Assembly (NCBI GenBank): GCA_029268515.1
Contig: JAQWNP010000006.1
Span: 558,001 to 622,000, forward strand
DNA length: 64,000 bases
Direction of reading: 5' to 3'
Source: Phycisphaerales bacterium
GTDB lineage: Bacteria > Planctomycetota > Phycisphaerae > Phycisphaerales > SM1A02
The stretch's first letter is position 1. Each line of letters starts with the position of its first letter. The notes under the pieces are model-generated. The model did no database searches. It saw nothing but the letters and a program-made list of their open reading frames with translations, and was not told where the DNA came from. Both the position numbers and the translations under genes were made by a program. Of this stretch, positions 46,300 to 54,921 are shown one piece after another.

Positions 46300-46305
46300 T
46301 ACACT
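46300..46305 (+). promoter_or_regulatory. -10-like TACACT before atpG
   Basis: TACACT nine bases before the atpG ATG at 46315, predicting a leader of only a few bases. It suggests atpG has its own promoter despite being six bases longer than an abutting spacing from the gene before. Confidence 0.35.
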
Positions 46306-46314
46306 GCTCGACCT

Positions 46315-47196
46315 ATGGCACAGATCAGAGAGATCAAAAAACGTCGCGGCGCTGTCAAGACTATTGCTCGTATTACCAAGACGATGCAGATGATTGCCAC
46401 AGCCAAATTTACGGCCGCCGTACAGCGGGCCAATGCAACCCGTCCGTACGCCGATAAGGTTCGCCAGCTCGTGGAAGAGGTATCTGAGGCTGCAATCGAT
46501 ATCAGCAACCCGCTACTTGAGCCACCAGCCGAAGACCCCCATCGTTCGCTTTTACTTGTCATCACATCAGACCGTGGTATGTGCGGCGCTTATAACTCGC
46601 ACATTCTTCGCACAGGTATCCAGCGCGTTCGCAGTCAACGAGGCATCAATTCAAAGGTCGACGTTGAAACAGCGGGCAAGAAGGCAGTTGCTTTCTTTGG
46701 CTTTCAGAAGATCAACATCACACGCAAGCATGCCTTTGGCGACAAGCCAAGCTATGAAGTGATTGCACGTCTTGCATCGCGTTATATTGACCTTTATGAG
46801 AAGGGCAAGTATGCATCGATTGATATTGCGTACATGCGGTTTGAGACCAATACACGCCAAGTGCCGCAAATTATGCAATTGCTTCCATTGAGTAAGCCTG
46901 AGCAAAAAGAGACCGAATCAGAGAACAAGGGTACGACAGCACTCTATGATTTCTCCCCTTCTAGCGAGGCTCTCTTGGCAGACTTACTGCCACTGGCAGT
47001 CAAAACAAATCTCTACCAAGCATTCAACGATGCTGTTGTGAGTGAACACATCATGCGTATGGTCGCCATGAAGGCTGCTACAGAGAACGCCAATGACCTC
47101 GGCCGAAACCTTGGCAGACAGTTCAACCGAGCTCGCCAGAGTCAGATCACAACTGAATTAACCGAGATCATTTCAGGTGCTGCGGCACTCGAGTAG
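46315..47196 (+). CDS. atpG: F1 ATP synthase gamma subunit, outside an atp operon
   Basis: A 293-residue central stalk subunit, normal length. The N-terminal coiled-coil strand (IREIKKRRGAVKTIARITKTMQMIATAKF) and the C-terminal one (MRMVAMKAATENANDLG, then RARQSQITTELTEI) are intact, and SDRGMCGAYN is conserved. It is normally between atpA and atpD; here the neighbours are a PhnP-like hydrolase and, after a strong terminator, a redoxin gene on the other strand. It is probably the main gamma subunit relocated away from the operon. Confidence 0.97.
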   Translation: MAQIREIKKRRGAVKTIARITKTMQMIATAKFTAAVQRANATRPYADKVRQLVEEVSEAAIDISNPLLEPPAEDPHRSLLLVITSDRGMCGAYNSHILRTGIQRVRSQRGINSKVDVETAGKKAVAFFGFQKINITRKHAFGDKPSYEVIARLASRYIDLYEKGKYASIDIAYMRFETNTRQVPQIMQLLPLSKPEQKETESENKGTTALYDFSPSSEALLADLLPLAVKTNLYQAFNDAVVSEHIMRMVAMKAATENANDLGRNLGRQFNRARQSQITTELTEIISGAAALE

Positions 47197-47216
47197 GTGA
47201 GCGTAATAAGAATAAA

Positions 47217-47250
47217 AAAAGGGGCTCCGAGAAAACTCGGGGCCCCTTTT
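47217..47250. terminator. bidirectional intrinsic terminator after atpG
   Basis: Stem 47221-47231 with 47236-47246 (11 pairs, one G-U), loop AAAA, flanked by A and T runs on both sides (47214-47220 and 47247-47250). It serves atpG and the convergent redoxin gene. Confidence 0.9.
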
Positions 47251-47283
47251 CTATTGCGTTCTAAAAAAATATCTTGTTCGCGA

Positions 47284-47979
47284 TCAGCCCTTGGAAGGAT
47301 TTCGGTTGTACTTCACACCACATCCCCAGGGACGGGTTTCTGAGGGGTTTACGGTTTCGCCAGCTTTGATCTGCTTGACGGTGTTGACGGCATAGTTGGT
47401 TGACTCAGGGTTTTTGCCCCTGCTGTTATCGTCAAAGGCGCCGGAGTATCGCAGGATGCCTTCTTCATCGATCACGTAAACATGTGGCGTCGTGCGGGCG
47501 CCGTACATGTGGCCAACCTGGCCACTGTAATCCATGAGCAAAGGTGCTTCATTGCCATACTTCTTAAGTGCAGCAACAGATGCTTCTTTAACTTTGTCAG
47601 CAGGCTGATTGGCGGTTGAGTCAATCAGAAGGTAGACAACATTTTCATCGATTTCTTTCATTTGTTTTTGTGCATCAGCAACACGTCCACTGGAGTGAAC
47701 GCTGGCGCCAGACTCTTTGCCTGAGTAAGGACAAGCTGAGCTAAACCATTCAAGGACCACGATCTTGCCTTTGAAGTCAGACAAGGAGTGAGTTGCTCCA
47801 TTGCTATCTTTCAAAGTGAAATTAGGCGCTAGAGCATCAACAGTCGCCTTCTCGGGCGCCGCTGGCTTATCGGGTGTTGCTGGTGCAGTTGTCGTCGAGT
47901 CTTGCATGGCAGCTGTAAGGCTGACTGCGCCCAGGACCACAGCGGCTGAGAATAAAGTTTTGACGGTTCGATTCAACAT
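47284..47979 (-). CDS. secreted redoxin (AhpC/TSA-type thioredoxin fold)
   Basis: A 231-residue exported protein with a signal peptide (cleavage near TAAMQ) and a Pro/Ala linker. The thioredoxin-fold core begins NFTLKDSNGATHSLSDF; the active-site segment EWFSSACPYSGK has one cysteine, not CxxC. TTPHVYVID has the cis-Pro, and a further Cys is near the C-terminus (WGCGVKY). It is probably a peroxiredoxin-like or thiol-binding protein in the periplasm. AGGAG is six bases before the ATG. It lies downstream of the DsbD-N gene on the same strand. Confidence 0.88.
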   Translation of the reverse strand: MLNRTVKTLFSAAVVLGAVSLTAAMQDSTTTAPATPDKPAAPEKATVDALAPNFTLKDSNGATHSLSDFKGKIVVLEWFSSACPYSGKESGASVHSSGRVADAQKQMKEIDENVVYLLIDSTANQPADKVKEASVAALKKYGNEAPLLMDYSGQVGHMYGARTTPHVYVIDEEGILRYSGAFDDNSRGKNPESTNYAVNTVKQIKAGETVNPSETRPWGCGVKYNRNPSKG

Positions 47980-48039
47980 AAATGACTCCTATCGAAAGAT
48001 GGGGTAAATACAGATGAGGGCCTCCTGTAGAGAGGCTCA

Positions 48040-48951
48040 TTAAGACGAACTATGGGGATCTGGCTTAGCGGTTGGTTTGGCCGGGATAGAGAACGAATAT
48101 GAAGGATCTGTTGGCTTGTCGCCCAGGAGGATGAGCCCACGAAGTTTGAGGTCCTCGCCAAGTGCATTGCGCAGTTCTATTTCAACAGGGACATCAATTT
48201 TAAAAAGATTCTTACTGGTCTTTATTGTTGGCGTGCCGTACTCAATGCCAGCCATCGGGTTTGGAAAAAAGTCGGCCTTCTCTAATCCTTGTAGTGGACC
48301 ACTGATTTTGAGAACGCCATCACTAAAGGAAATATCGACGCCTTTCACGGTTTTTGAATCAACTGGTTGAGCTGCTTTGGCGGACTCCACCTGCTGATCG
48401 GGTGGCGTAGGCGTAGCGCCAGCGGCCAGTACTTCGATGGCGACTTTTTGGCTTGCATCGCCCAGCAAACAAATTTTTCGGCAAACCAACCAATAGGCAT
48501 CGATTGCTATTGAGATTTTTCTTGCGTGGTGATCTTTATTGATGGTCAGTGGCACCAAGAACACAGCTTTCTGTTCGTAGCCGTAAACATCACCCTCTGG
48601 TTCTACAAATCTCTTTGGTCTTGGAAAAACAATGGGACCTACCTCAATATTTTCGGGCGCTGTCACGTGGAGTTCTGTTGGGGCGCCATTTGCACCAGGG
48701 TACGACCAGTAAATATGCCAGTGCTCATCAATGGAAATCTCAATCACGACATAGGTCGTTTCTCCAGCGACGACAGTTTGTGGTGAAGCCCATATTTTGG
48801 CGGTGGCAGGCGTTGAATCTTCTGGTTGCGAATTTGGTTGTCCAAATGTTGGTGTGGCGGGCGTTTGGTCTTGTGTCTGCGGATCGCCATTGACAACGGA
48901 TCTTGAGCAGAGAAGTACGCTTAATGAGAGTAGCAAGGACATTCGCTTCAT
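48040..48951 (-). CDS. exported DsbD N-terminal-domain protein without the membrane domain
   Basis: About 303 residues with a signal peptide. The core matches the DsbD alpha/ScsB N-terminal immunoglobulin-like domain: DEHWHIYWSYPGANGAPT, then the redox-type VCRKICLLGD with a C-x3-C pair. In DsbD this domain passes electrons from the membrane domain to periplasmic partners; no CcdA/DsbD-beta domain is encoded here. The frame extends to 49023, but ATGs at 48966, 48951 or 48942 fit the signal peptide better. It pairs with the redoxin gene 60 bases downstream. Confidence 0.82.
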   Translation of the reverse strand: MKRMSLLLSLSVLLCSRSVVNGDPQTQDQTPATPTFGQPNSQPEDSTPATAKIWASPQTVVAGETTYVVIEISIDEHWHIYWSYPGANGAPTELHVTAPENIEVGPIVFPRPKRFVEPEGDVYGYEQKAVFLVPLTINKDHHARKISIAIDAYWLVCRKICLLGDASQKVAIEVLAAGATPTPPDQQVESAKAAQPVDSKTVKGVDISFSDGVLKISGPLQGLEKADFFPNPMAGIEYGTPTIKTSKNLFKIDVPVEIELRNALGEDLKLRGLILLGDKPTDPSYSFSIPAKPTAKPDPHSSS

Positions 48952-49110
48952 TGTTGGTGGTCTCATTCCCTGTAAAACGCCAGGGCACGGTGCTTTCGGT
49001 CTCCCAGCGGACCGAATTCCCATAGTAGGCCAAACCCATGCCGTGTGTTGCCTTTGCAGTACAAGTATCTGCTCTCTAGCAGTGATTGCCGCGCATCAAG
49101 GACAAATCCG

Positions 49111-49116
49111 TACACT
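49111..49116 (+). promoter_or_regulatory. -10-like TACACT before rhodanese lipoprotein gene
   Basis: TACACT six bases before the ATG at 49123; transcription start coincides with the start codon. TTGCCG at 49086-49091 is a weak -35 at 19-base spacing. Confidence 0.4.
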
Positions 49117-49122
49117 ACAAAT

Positions 49123-49626
49123 ATGAAACCAACGCTCTTCAAAGCCTCGTGGCAGAGAATGCCCTCACTATTGGCCGGCCTTGTTATTTTTTCGTTCACG
49201 GCTTGCCACTCAAAGAAAACCTCTGATTACAGCCTCGAGCCAATCACGGTGCTACAGACTGAAGATTTACTAAACGCCGATGGTGGTACTTGGTTTGGCT
49301 TACAAGGTCAGAGTGTGATTACTTTTGTTGATCCGCGGAGTGAGAGTGACTACATCAAGGGGCATATTCCAGGTGCCATTCACCTTCCATTTAGCAAAGT
49401 GAAGTCACGCTTTCGCGAAGTTGAAGGCGGTGGCATTCTGATTGTCTATAGCGAGCGATATGAGGACCCGCTGGCCAAAGCCATGAGTAAGCGACTGATT
49501 GAATTGGGCGCGGCAGATGTCCGGACGCTTGATGGCGGCATTACAGCTTGGGAGACTGCAGGTAAGCCAGTGGTCAGTGGCAAAAAACCAATGCCACCAA
49601 ATGCAGATTCCATGAGTGACGGCTGA
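49123..49626 (+). CDS. rhodanese-fold lipoprotein lacking the catalytic cysteine
   Basis: A 167-residue protein with a lipoprotein signal (FSFTAC, Cys28). The rhodanese fold is clear: VITFVDPRSESDYIKGHIPGAIHLPF and VRTLDGGITAWETAGKPV. The active-site loop, usually VYCxxGxR, reads VYSERYEDP, so the sulfur-carrying Cys is Ser and there is no persulfide chemistry. It may bind a partner or ligand. The frame opens at 49045, but the first 26 residues precede the signal peptide and the TACACT box. It overlaps the next gene by 11 bases. Confidence 0.85.
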   Translation: MKPTLFKASWQRMPSLLAGLVIFSFTACHSKKTSDYSLEPITVLQTEDLLNADGGTWFGLQGQSVITFVDPRSESDYIKGHIPGAIHLPFSKVKSRFREVEGGGILIVYSERYEDPLAKAMSKRLIELGAADVRTLDGGITAWETAGKPVVSGKKPMPPNADSMSDG

Positions 49627-50560
49627 GTGGCAGTTGCCTGTTGAAGTCAACATCATCGACCTCGAGTTTGGCGGCGTTCATGGTCGTATCGGTGCCTATC
49701 TACTTGAAACAGAAATTGGACTGGTATTAATAGAAGCAGGCCCTGCTAGCACACTCGATGCACTTGAAGCGGGCTTAGCTTCCAGGGGCTATCAACTCAG
49801 CGATATATCAGATGTGTTTGTCACTCATATCCACTTGGATCATGCAGGAAGTTGCGGATGGTTGGCAGAACAAGGATGCCGAATTCACGTTCATGAGTTC
49901 GGGGCTCAGCACCTCTCTGACCCAACCCGGCTCATGGAAAGCGTGCGTCGCATTTATGGCAAACAGACAGATGTACTCTGGGGCGAGGTGAAGCCTGTTC
50001 CGGAGGCGCTCATTTGTCCCATGCGTGATGGTGATGTGTTTGATCTTGGAAACGCATCATTGAAAGCATATGAAACACCTGGGCATGCTCGGCACCACCA
50101 CGCACTACTTCTTGATGACGGTCACCAGCGAAGCTGTTTTACGGGGGATGCAGCAGCCATGCTGATTCCAGCGTATGAGCGATTTATACTCCTGCCAACG
50201 CCGCCACCAGAATTTGATCTTCAAGCATGGCTAGCGAGCCTAGACTTACTGGAGCGTGTTCAAGCGGAGGCCTACTTTTTGACCCACTTTGGAAAAATTG
50301 AAAATCCAAAGTCCCACTTTCAGTGGGTCAGAGAGGCCCTTTCGGCACATTGTTCATTCATTGCAGAGCGCGTTCAACAACAAATGAGCCTTGATGAAAT
50401 CATGCAGGCTTATCAACCTTGGTTTCAGTCAATTGCGAATGAAGCTGGTGTTGAAAGTCAGACCTATGATGCGAACGTGCATACCTATCTGATTCGGATG
50501 AATGTGGTTGGCATCATGCGCTATCTTGATAAGAAACAAGAACGAGCAAAACAGCATTGA
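49616..50560 (+). CDS. metallo-beta-lactamase-fold hydrolase
   Basis: A 314-residue protein with HIHLDHAG metal motif, a metal-bridging Asp in FTGDAA and late His (LTHFGK). It resembles the glyoxalase II/lactonase-like branch of MBL hydrolases; the substrate is unknown. GTG start inside the rhodanese gene, translationally coupled. MBL plus rhodanese pairs are common in sulfur-oxidation contexts (persulfide dioxygenase), but here the rhodanese lacks its Cys, so that role is doubtful. Confidence 0.85.
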   Translation: MTAEWQLPVEVNIIDLEFGGVHGRIGAYLLETEIGLVLIEAGPASTLDALEAGLASRGYQLSDISDVFVTHIHLDHAGSCGWLAEQGCRIHVHEFGAQHLSDPTRLMESVRRIYGKQTDVLWGEVKPVPEALICPMRDGDVFDLGNASLKAYETPGHARHHHALLLDDGHQRSCFTGDAAAMLIPAYERFILLPTPPPEFDLQAWLASLDLLERVQAEAYFLTHFGKIENPKSHFQWVREALSAHCSFIAERVQQQMSLDEIMQAYQPWFQSIANEAGVESQTYDANVHTYLIRMNVVGIMRYLDKKQERAKQH

Positions 50561-50595
50561 GAGACGAAGCTCTTAGAGGAAGATAGGTAGGCGCA

Positions 50596-52743
50596 TTGAA
50601 CTTAATTTATCTGTGCATTCTTGCAGCAATGTTCGGGCGGCCCGCTGGCCCCGATGGACTGACAAAGCAAAGCCACCTTCTTGGATGGATTCCATCGCGG
50701 CGTGGTGAGCAGCTGCGTTATGAAGACAAACTCAACGCATCTGTAACAGCTCGTAGCATCGCCGCATTTCACGAATTGTTTACAACCATGCCGCACCATG
50801 CGGGTAGCCAAGGTGATCAGGCAATGGTAATAATTCTTACTGCTGCATTTGAAAATCTGGGCATCATGGTTGAGAAGCAGAGTATTTGGCCATACTTATC
50901 AGAACCCGTTGATGCTGCTGTTGAAATTATTTCTGTTTCGGGAATGAAGCCTGACAGTAGCTATCCACTGTCACTGTCGCTGAAAGAAGCGGCACTCGGG
51001 GCGGATCCAGCAACCAGTCATCCAGAACTCCCTATTGGATGGTCGGCTTATAGTGGTAGCGGCGATGTCACTGGGCAGGTTGTCTATGCGAACCGAGGTA
51101 CGACTGAAGATTTTGCGTTGCTCAAGGAAATGGGTGTTGAGGTAGAAGGCAAGATCGTTCTGGTTCGCACCGGCGGTATCTTTCGGGGCATAAAAGCAAA
51201 GAATGCGCAGCATGCGGGTGCGGCTGCGATGTTGATGTACCCCGATCCTGCTGACGTTGGATATGGGAAGGGTAGTCCCTATCCAGATGGTGGCTGGGCC
51301 AATGGCAATAGCATTGAGCGGGGCACCGTTTTGTGGATCGACCAGCCAGGTGATCCACGTACGCCAGGCCGTGAAGCTCGCCAATGGACACGGCGCACGA
51401 ATCTAAGTGAAATTGATTTGCCAAAAATCCTTGTGCAGCCAATGGGATGGGACCAAGCCTCTGAGATTCTGTCACGCATGAATGGCGCTAATGCGCCCGA
51501 GTCCTGGCAGGGGCAACTACCGTTCATTTACCGTATGAGTGGTGGTGCTGACTTAAAAGTGCGGGTCAAGGTCGAGCAAAAGAGAGCTTCGACGATGGTC
51601 ACGAATGTCTTGGGAATCATTCCTGGCGCTCTTTACCCGGACCAGAGGATCGTCATTGGATGTCACTACGACGCATGGACATTTGGGGCTGGTGATCCTC
51701 ATGCGGGAACGATCGTTTTATATGAAGTGGCCCGGGCATTTGCTGATGCAGCAAAGTCAGGCAAGCAACCAGACCGCACTATTGTCTTCGCGAATTGGGC
51801 GGCAGAAGAGTTTGGCATTGTTGGCTCTACCGAATATGTCGAGGCCAATGAAGCGATGCTTGGTGCGAGTACTGTCGCCTACATTAATCTTGATATGGCG
51901 GCGATGGGCCCGAATTTAAGAATGAGCGTTTCGCCAACGCTCAGATCAATTGCAGCAGGCGCTGCACAATCGGTACCACAAGCTGGTGGTGAAGCTGATC
52001 AAACAGCCTACGATCTTTGGAGCCAACATGGAACCAAAGAGCCGTTTGGAGATCTTGGCGGTGGATCTGACCACGTTCCATTCGTCGGTCGATTGTGTGT
52101 TCCAGTCATCAGCATTGCTGCCGGCGGTTCTGATGGCAGTTCATATCACTCTGCATATGACACGTTGACTTGGTATCGGAAAGTCGTTGGTGCTGACTAT
52201 CAGCCAGCAATCATGCTCAGTCGCATAGTGAATGTGCTCGCTGCACGGCTATCAAATGCTGATCTCCTGCCATTCAATCCAGAAGCCCATGTGAAATATA
52301 CGCTTGCAGCGATCAATTCGATTGAGGCAGAGGCCCAACGAAAGGGATTGACTACAGACTTTAGATCTTTGAAACAACGGATCAACGTGTTTTCAAAGAG
52401 TGCTGCAGCAGCCCAGAGCAAAATGACGGTGGCGATCGAAACCGGCCGTATCAAAAGAGGTGGGCTCTCTGATCGAATCAATACGGTCCTTCTTGAAATG
52501 GATCGCACATGGATGACTGAGGATGGGTTGCCCGAGCGAGATTGGTATAAAAACCTACAAGTCTCGCCCAATCCCCTCACAGGCTATGGCGCATGGGCAT
52601 TACCCGCGCTGCAGCGAGCAGTCACATTGGGTGATCAAGAAGCGCTTGATGTCGCAACAGAGCAATACATTAAGGTTTTTCAAGATCTTGGCGATCTTGT
52701 ATATAAGCTCACCAGCCTGATTTCCAGATGGGACACGCGATAA
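50596..52743 (+). CDS. M28 family peptidase, glutamate-carboxypeptidase-II-like
   Basis: A 715-residue protein. It contains a PA-domain-like insert (about 150-240, KIVLVRTGGIFRGIKAKNAQHAGA) and an M28 catalytic domain with the first zinc His/Asp in GCHYDAWTFGAGDPHAG, the AAEEFG Glu pair, and GGGSDHVPF and YHSAYDT near the end. A C-terminal helical dimerisation domain follows, as in human GCPII. It cleaves N-terminal or glutamyl residues from peptides. TTG start with GGTAGG five bases upstream; the signal peptide is short. Its last 15 bases begin the direct repeat described at 52728. Confidence 0.92.
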   Translation: MNLIYLCILAAMFGRPAGPDGLTKQSHLLGWIPSRRGEQLRYEDKLNASVTARSIAAFHELFTTMPHHAGSQGDQAMVIILTAAFENLGIMVEKQSIWPYLSEPVDAAVEIISVSGMKPDSSYPLSLSLKEAALGADPATSHPELPIGWSAYSGSGDVTGQVVYANRGTTEDFALLKEMGVEVEGKIVLVRTGGIFRGIKAKNAQHAGAAAMLMYPDPADVGYGKGSPYPDGGWANGNSIERGTVLWIDQPGDPRTPGREARQWTRRTNLSEIDLPKILVQPMGWDQASEILSRMNGANAPESWQGQLPFIYRMSGGADLKVRVKVEQKRASTMVTNVLGIIPGALYPDQRIVIGCHYDAWTFGAGDPHAGTIVLYEVARAFADAAKSGKQPDRTIVFANWAAEEFGIVGSTEYVEANEAMLGASTVAYINLDMAAMGPNLRMSVSPTLRSIAAGAAQSVPQAGGEADQTAYDLWSQHGTKEPFGDLGGGSDHVPFVGRLCVPVISIAAGGSDGSSYHSAYDTLTWYRKVVGADYQPAIMLSRIVNVLAARLSNADLLPFNPEAHVKYTLAAINSIEAEAQRKGLTTDFRSLKQRINVFSKSAAAAQSKMTVAIETGRIKRGGLSDRINTVLLEMDRTWMTEDGLPERDWYKNLQVSPNPLTGYGAWALPALQRAVTLGDQEALDVATEQYIKVFQDLGDLVYKLTSLISRWDTR

Positions 52744-52775
52744 CCTAAGCACACCCGTAGGTCCTGGGCTTGTTA
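52728..52775 (+). repeat. 48-base imperfect direct repeat, copy 1
   Basis: Begins in the last codons and stop of the M28 gene and runs into the spacer. It is 41/48 identical to 53624-53671; the first 19 bases are identical. The two copies are 896 bases apart and enclose the DUF5684 gene. Confidence 0.8.
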
Positions 52776-52783
52776 AAAAAACA

Positions 52784-52804
52784 CGGGGAAGCTGAGCTTC
52801 CCCG
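52784..52804 (-). terminator. terminator of the DUF5684 gene
   Basis: Perfect 9-base stem CGGGGAAGC/GCTTCCCCG with a 3-base loop; on the minus strand it is followed by a run of Ts (plus-strand As at 52775-52781). It lies 34 bases after the stop of the DUF5684 gene. Confidence 0.85.
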
Positions 52805-52838
52805 CGCGTGTATTGGGTATTACAGAACGGTTGTTCGG

Positions 52839-53306
52839 TTAGCCTTCAGCCGGTGGTGGTGTCCACTTGGCCGAGCCAAAGCCGAGTATCCAGTAGAAGA
52901 TCACTGGCAGAACTACCAGGCCAAGCACCGTGCCAACACCGCGGTTGAAACGCTCAGAGATGCCGATACAGATCAGGATCCACATGATGAAACCGATCAA
53001 TGGGATGAAAAAGAGCAGTCCCCACCAGCCGGGCTTGCCACCGACCTTCGGTATAAAGAACAGGTTGACGATTGGGATGATCGACAGGATTCCAGGGATG
53101 TTCGCTTTGCTGAACACCTTCCAGAGTCCGAGGCTAACGACCACAAAGACGGTCACAAAGATGATGACAAAAACCAGGATACCGCCGTCAGTAATCTCCC
53201 CGGCTTCCGCGTTATCCTGCATCAGTTGGTAGCTAGGTTCCGACTCCATGGTCGTAGCATTCATTGAACCAGGGCTTTCGCCATCCTGGTTGGAAAGAGG
53301 ATCCAT
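52839..53306 (-). CDS. DUF5684 membrane protein between direct repeats
   Basis: A 155-residue protein with a polar N-terminus of about 40 residues and four hydrophobic segments. The pattern GLWKVFSKANIPGILSIIPIVNLFFIPKVGGKPGWW fits the DUF5684 family, membrane proteins of unknown function, sometimes near signal peptidase I-like genes. AGGAG is nine bases before the ATG. It is antiparallel to its neighbours and lies between two 48-base direct repeats, suggesting insertion or duplication. A long plus-strand frame on the opposite strand (52770-53267) is a shadow. Confidence 0.83.
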   Translation of the reverse strand: MDPLSNQDGESPGSMNATTMESEPSYQLMQDNAEAGEITDGGILVFVIIFVTVFVVVSLGLWKVFSKANIPGILSIIPIVNLFFIPKVGGKPGWWGLLFFIPLIGFIMWILICIGISERFNRGVGTVLGLVVLPVIFYWILGFGSAKWTPPPAEG

Positions 53307-53623
53307 AAATAAGTTCTCCTGGGGTAAATGTAGTTACAAATGGATTCCAAGGGCTATCGGGCGGCATTTCTTAATCTCACCACTGACTTGTCGAAATTTT
53401 CTTGGTTGCCGCACTAAAATGGGGTTTTTGGCTTCTCAGGAGGTTTTCTGGATCTGCCATGCTCTGGTGTTCTTTGGATGCACGGCCCCACGAACTTGGG
53501 CCGGGGATGCCCATTGATCGGATCAGATTCTTTGCTCGTCATAGTAGATTGGTCATGAGACAGCAGTACCCAAATAGCATGCTGGACCAACCCGGTGACC
53601 TCACATAATTGCTCAATTGCCAT

Positions 53624-53671
53624 ATGGGACACGCGATAACCTGAGCACTCAAGGAGGCCCTGGGCTTGCTA
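53624..53671 (+). repeat. 48-base imperfect direct repeat, copy 2
   Basis: 41/48 identical to 52728-52775, including a copy of the last W-D-T-R-stop codons of the M28 gene (TGGGACACGCGATAA), although no M28-like frame precedes it. It is 43 bases upstream of tRNA-Ile. Confidence 0.8.
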
Positions 53672-53675
53672 TACT
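53670..53675 (+). promoter_or_regulatory. -10-like TATACT upstream of tRNA-Ile
   Basis: TATACT 38 bases before the tRNA 5' end, with no good -35 match. Overlaps the end of repeat copy 2. Confidence 0.4.
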
Positions 53676-53713
53676 CCCCGATCCCCCGTCAAGTGATTGC
53701 TTGCCGGGAATGC

Positions 53714-53787
53714 GGGCTAGTAGCTCAGCTGGCTAGAGCGCACCCCTGATAAGGGTGAGGTCGATGGTTCGAGTCCATTCTGGCCCA
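53714..53787 (+). tRNA. tRNA-Ile (anticodon GAT)
   Basis: Complete cloverleaf: acceptor 53714-53720 / 53780-53786 (one G-U), D-arm GCTC/GAGC, anticodon stem CACCC/GGGTG with loop CTGATAA (anticodon GAT), T-arm with TTCGAGT loop, discriminator A at 53787. No encoded CCA follows. It is not in an rRNA operon here; tRNA-Ile(GAT) is usually in the 16S-23S spacer. Confidence 0.98.
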
Positions 53788-53939
53788 TTTTTGTGGAATT
53801 GATCAGGCTCCTGGCGAGGCGCAGGCATGCCCTGGTCACGCCGCCACCTTTTTGTGGGGCACTGTCTTCTTTATCTGGTGCTGCGTGTTGCGAACGGCGG
53901 TATCTGCATTGACTCTTACTAAACAGGAGAACCCTTAGT

Positions 53940-54890
53940 ATGGCTCGGCCGAAACTCAGCATTATTGGCGCAGGAAATGTTGGTGCATCATGTGCCCATT
54001 GGGCAGCAGTTAAAGAACTCGGTGATATTGTCCTCGTGGATATTCCCGACAAGGAAGGTGTGGCCAAAGCCAAGTGCTTAGATCTCTTTTGTGCGAGCCC
54101 CATTGAGGGTTTCGACTGTCAGATGACTGGCACCTCAGACTATTCCGAGACCGCTGATTCGGATGTGGTCATTATCACGGCCGGATTACCACGCAAGCCG
54201 GGCATGAGTCGCGATGATCTCATTGCAACCAATGTAAAAATTGTGTCTGAAGTTTCTGAGAAGGTTGCTGAGTTCTCGCCTAACGCAGCATTAATCGTGG
54301 TCTCCAACCCACTCGATGCCATGGTTTACACGGCGTGGAAAGCGACTGGTTTCCCAACAAGTAAGATCATGGGCCAGGCAGGTTGTTTAGATGTTGCTCG
54401 CTTCCGAGCCTTCTTGGCAATGGAACTGGATATATCAGTTGAAGACATTCAAGCACTCTTGCTTGGTGGGCACGGCGATGACATGGTGCCCCTGCCACGC
54501 TTTACTTCCGTTCACGGCATTCCTATTACACAGTTATTGCCCGAAGATCGGATCAACGCCTGTGTTGAAAGAGCAAAGGTTGGCGGTGGCGAGATCGTCA
54601 AGTTGATGGGCACCAGTGCCTACTACGCTCCAGCTAGTGGCTCAGTACAGATGGCTGAAGCCATTATTAAGGATAAGCGACGCATTCTGCCGTGCGCGGC
54701 CTTCTGTGATCATCAGTACGGTGTCGGCGGTTACTTTGTCGGTGTACCTGCAGTGCTGGGTAAACATGGTGTCGAGCAAATTATTGAGATTGACATGGAT
54801 GCTTCTGAGCGTGCATTGATGGACGATTCAGTATCACATGTTAAAGACCTTGTCTCGACCGTCACAGAAGCGTTCCCGGAACTGGTGTGA
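53940..54890 (+). CDS. mdh: malate dehydrogenase (LDH-like type)
   Basis: A 316-residue NAD-dependent enzyme interconverting malate and oxaloacetate. Rossmann GAGNVGAS (10-17) and Asp34 for NAD; substrate arginines in GLPRKPGMSRDD (Arg85, Arg91); catalytic pair Asp151 and His178 (GGHGDDMVP). Arg85 rather than Gln at the specificity position argues for malate over lactate. AGGAG precedes the ATG by nine to ten bases. Confidence 0.96.
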   Translation: MARPKLSIIGAGNVGASCAHWAAVKELGDIVLVDIPDKEGVAKAKCLDLFCASPIEGFDCQMTGTSDYSETADSDVVIITAGLPRKPGMSRDDLIATNVKIVSEVSEKVAEFSPNAALIVVSNPLDAMVYTAWKATGFPTSKIMGQAGCLDVARFRAFLAMELDISVEDIQALLLGGHGDDMVPLPRFTSVHGIPITQLLPEDRINACVERAKVGGGEIVKLMGTSAYYAPASGSVQMAEAIIKDKRRILPCAAFCDHQYGVGGYFVGVPAVLGKHGVEQIIEIDMDASERALMDDSVSHVKDLVSTVTEAFPELV

Positions 54891-54921
54891 TCCTTTTATT
54901 CATCCAAAAAAGGATTGCGTA

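Larger units (their letters stand above)
53307..53713. other. 407-base intergenic stretch before tRNA-Ile
   Basis: No credible coding frame. It holds the upstream region of the DUF5684 gene, repeat copy 2 (53624-53671) and a likely tRNA promoter (53670-53675). The middle (53330-53620) shows no recognised feature. Confidence 0.5.

Noticed and set aside
52770-53267. 165-residue plus-strand reading frame opposite the DUF5684 gene
   Set aside because: The composition (Asp/His/Lys-rich in place of hydrophobic helices) is the expected shadow of a membrane protein gene; the minus-strand gene has a Shine-Dalgarno site and a terminator.
53248-53517. 89-residue frame upstream of tRNA-Ile
   Set aside because: No family character, starts inside the antiparallel DUF5684 gene.
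54838-54921. N-terminal extension of the adenosyltransferase frame
   Set aside because: Lies within mdh and precedes a well-placed AAGGA and ATG at 54922.
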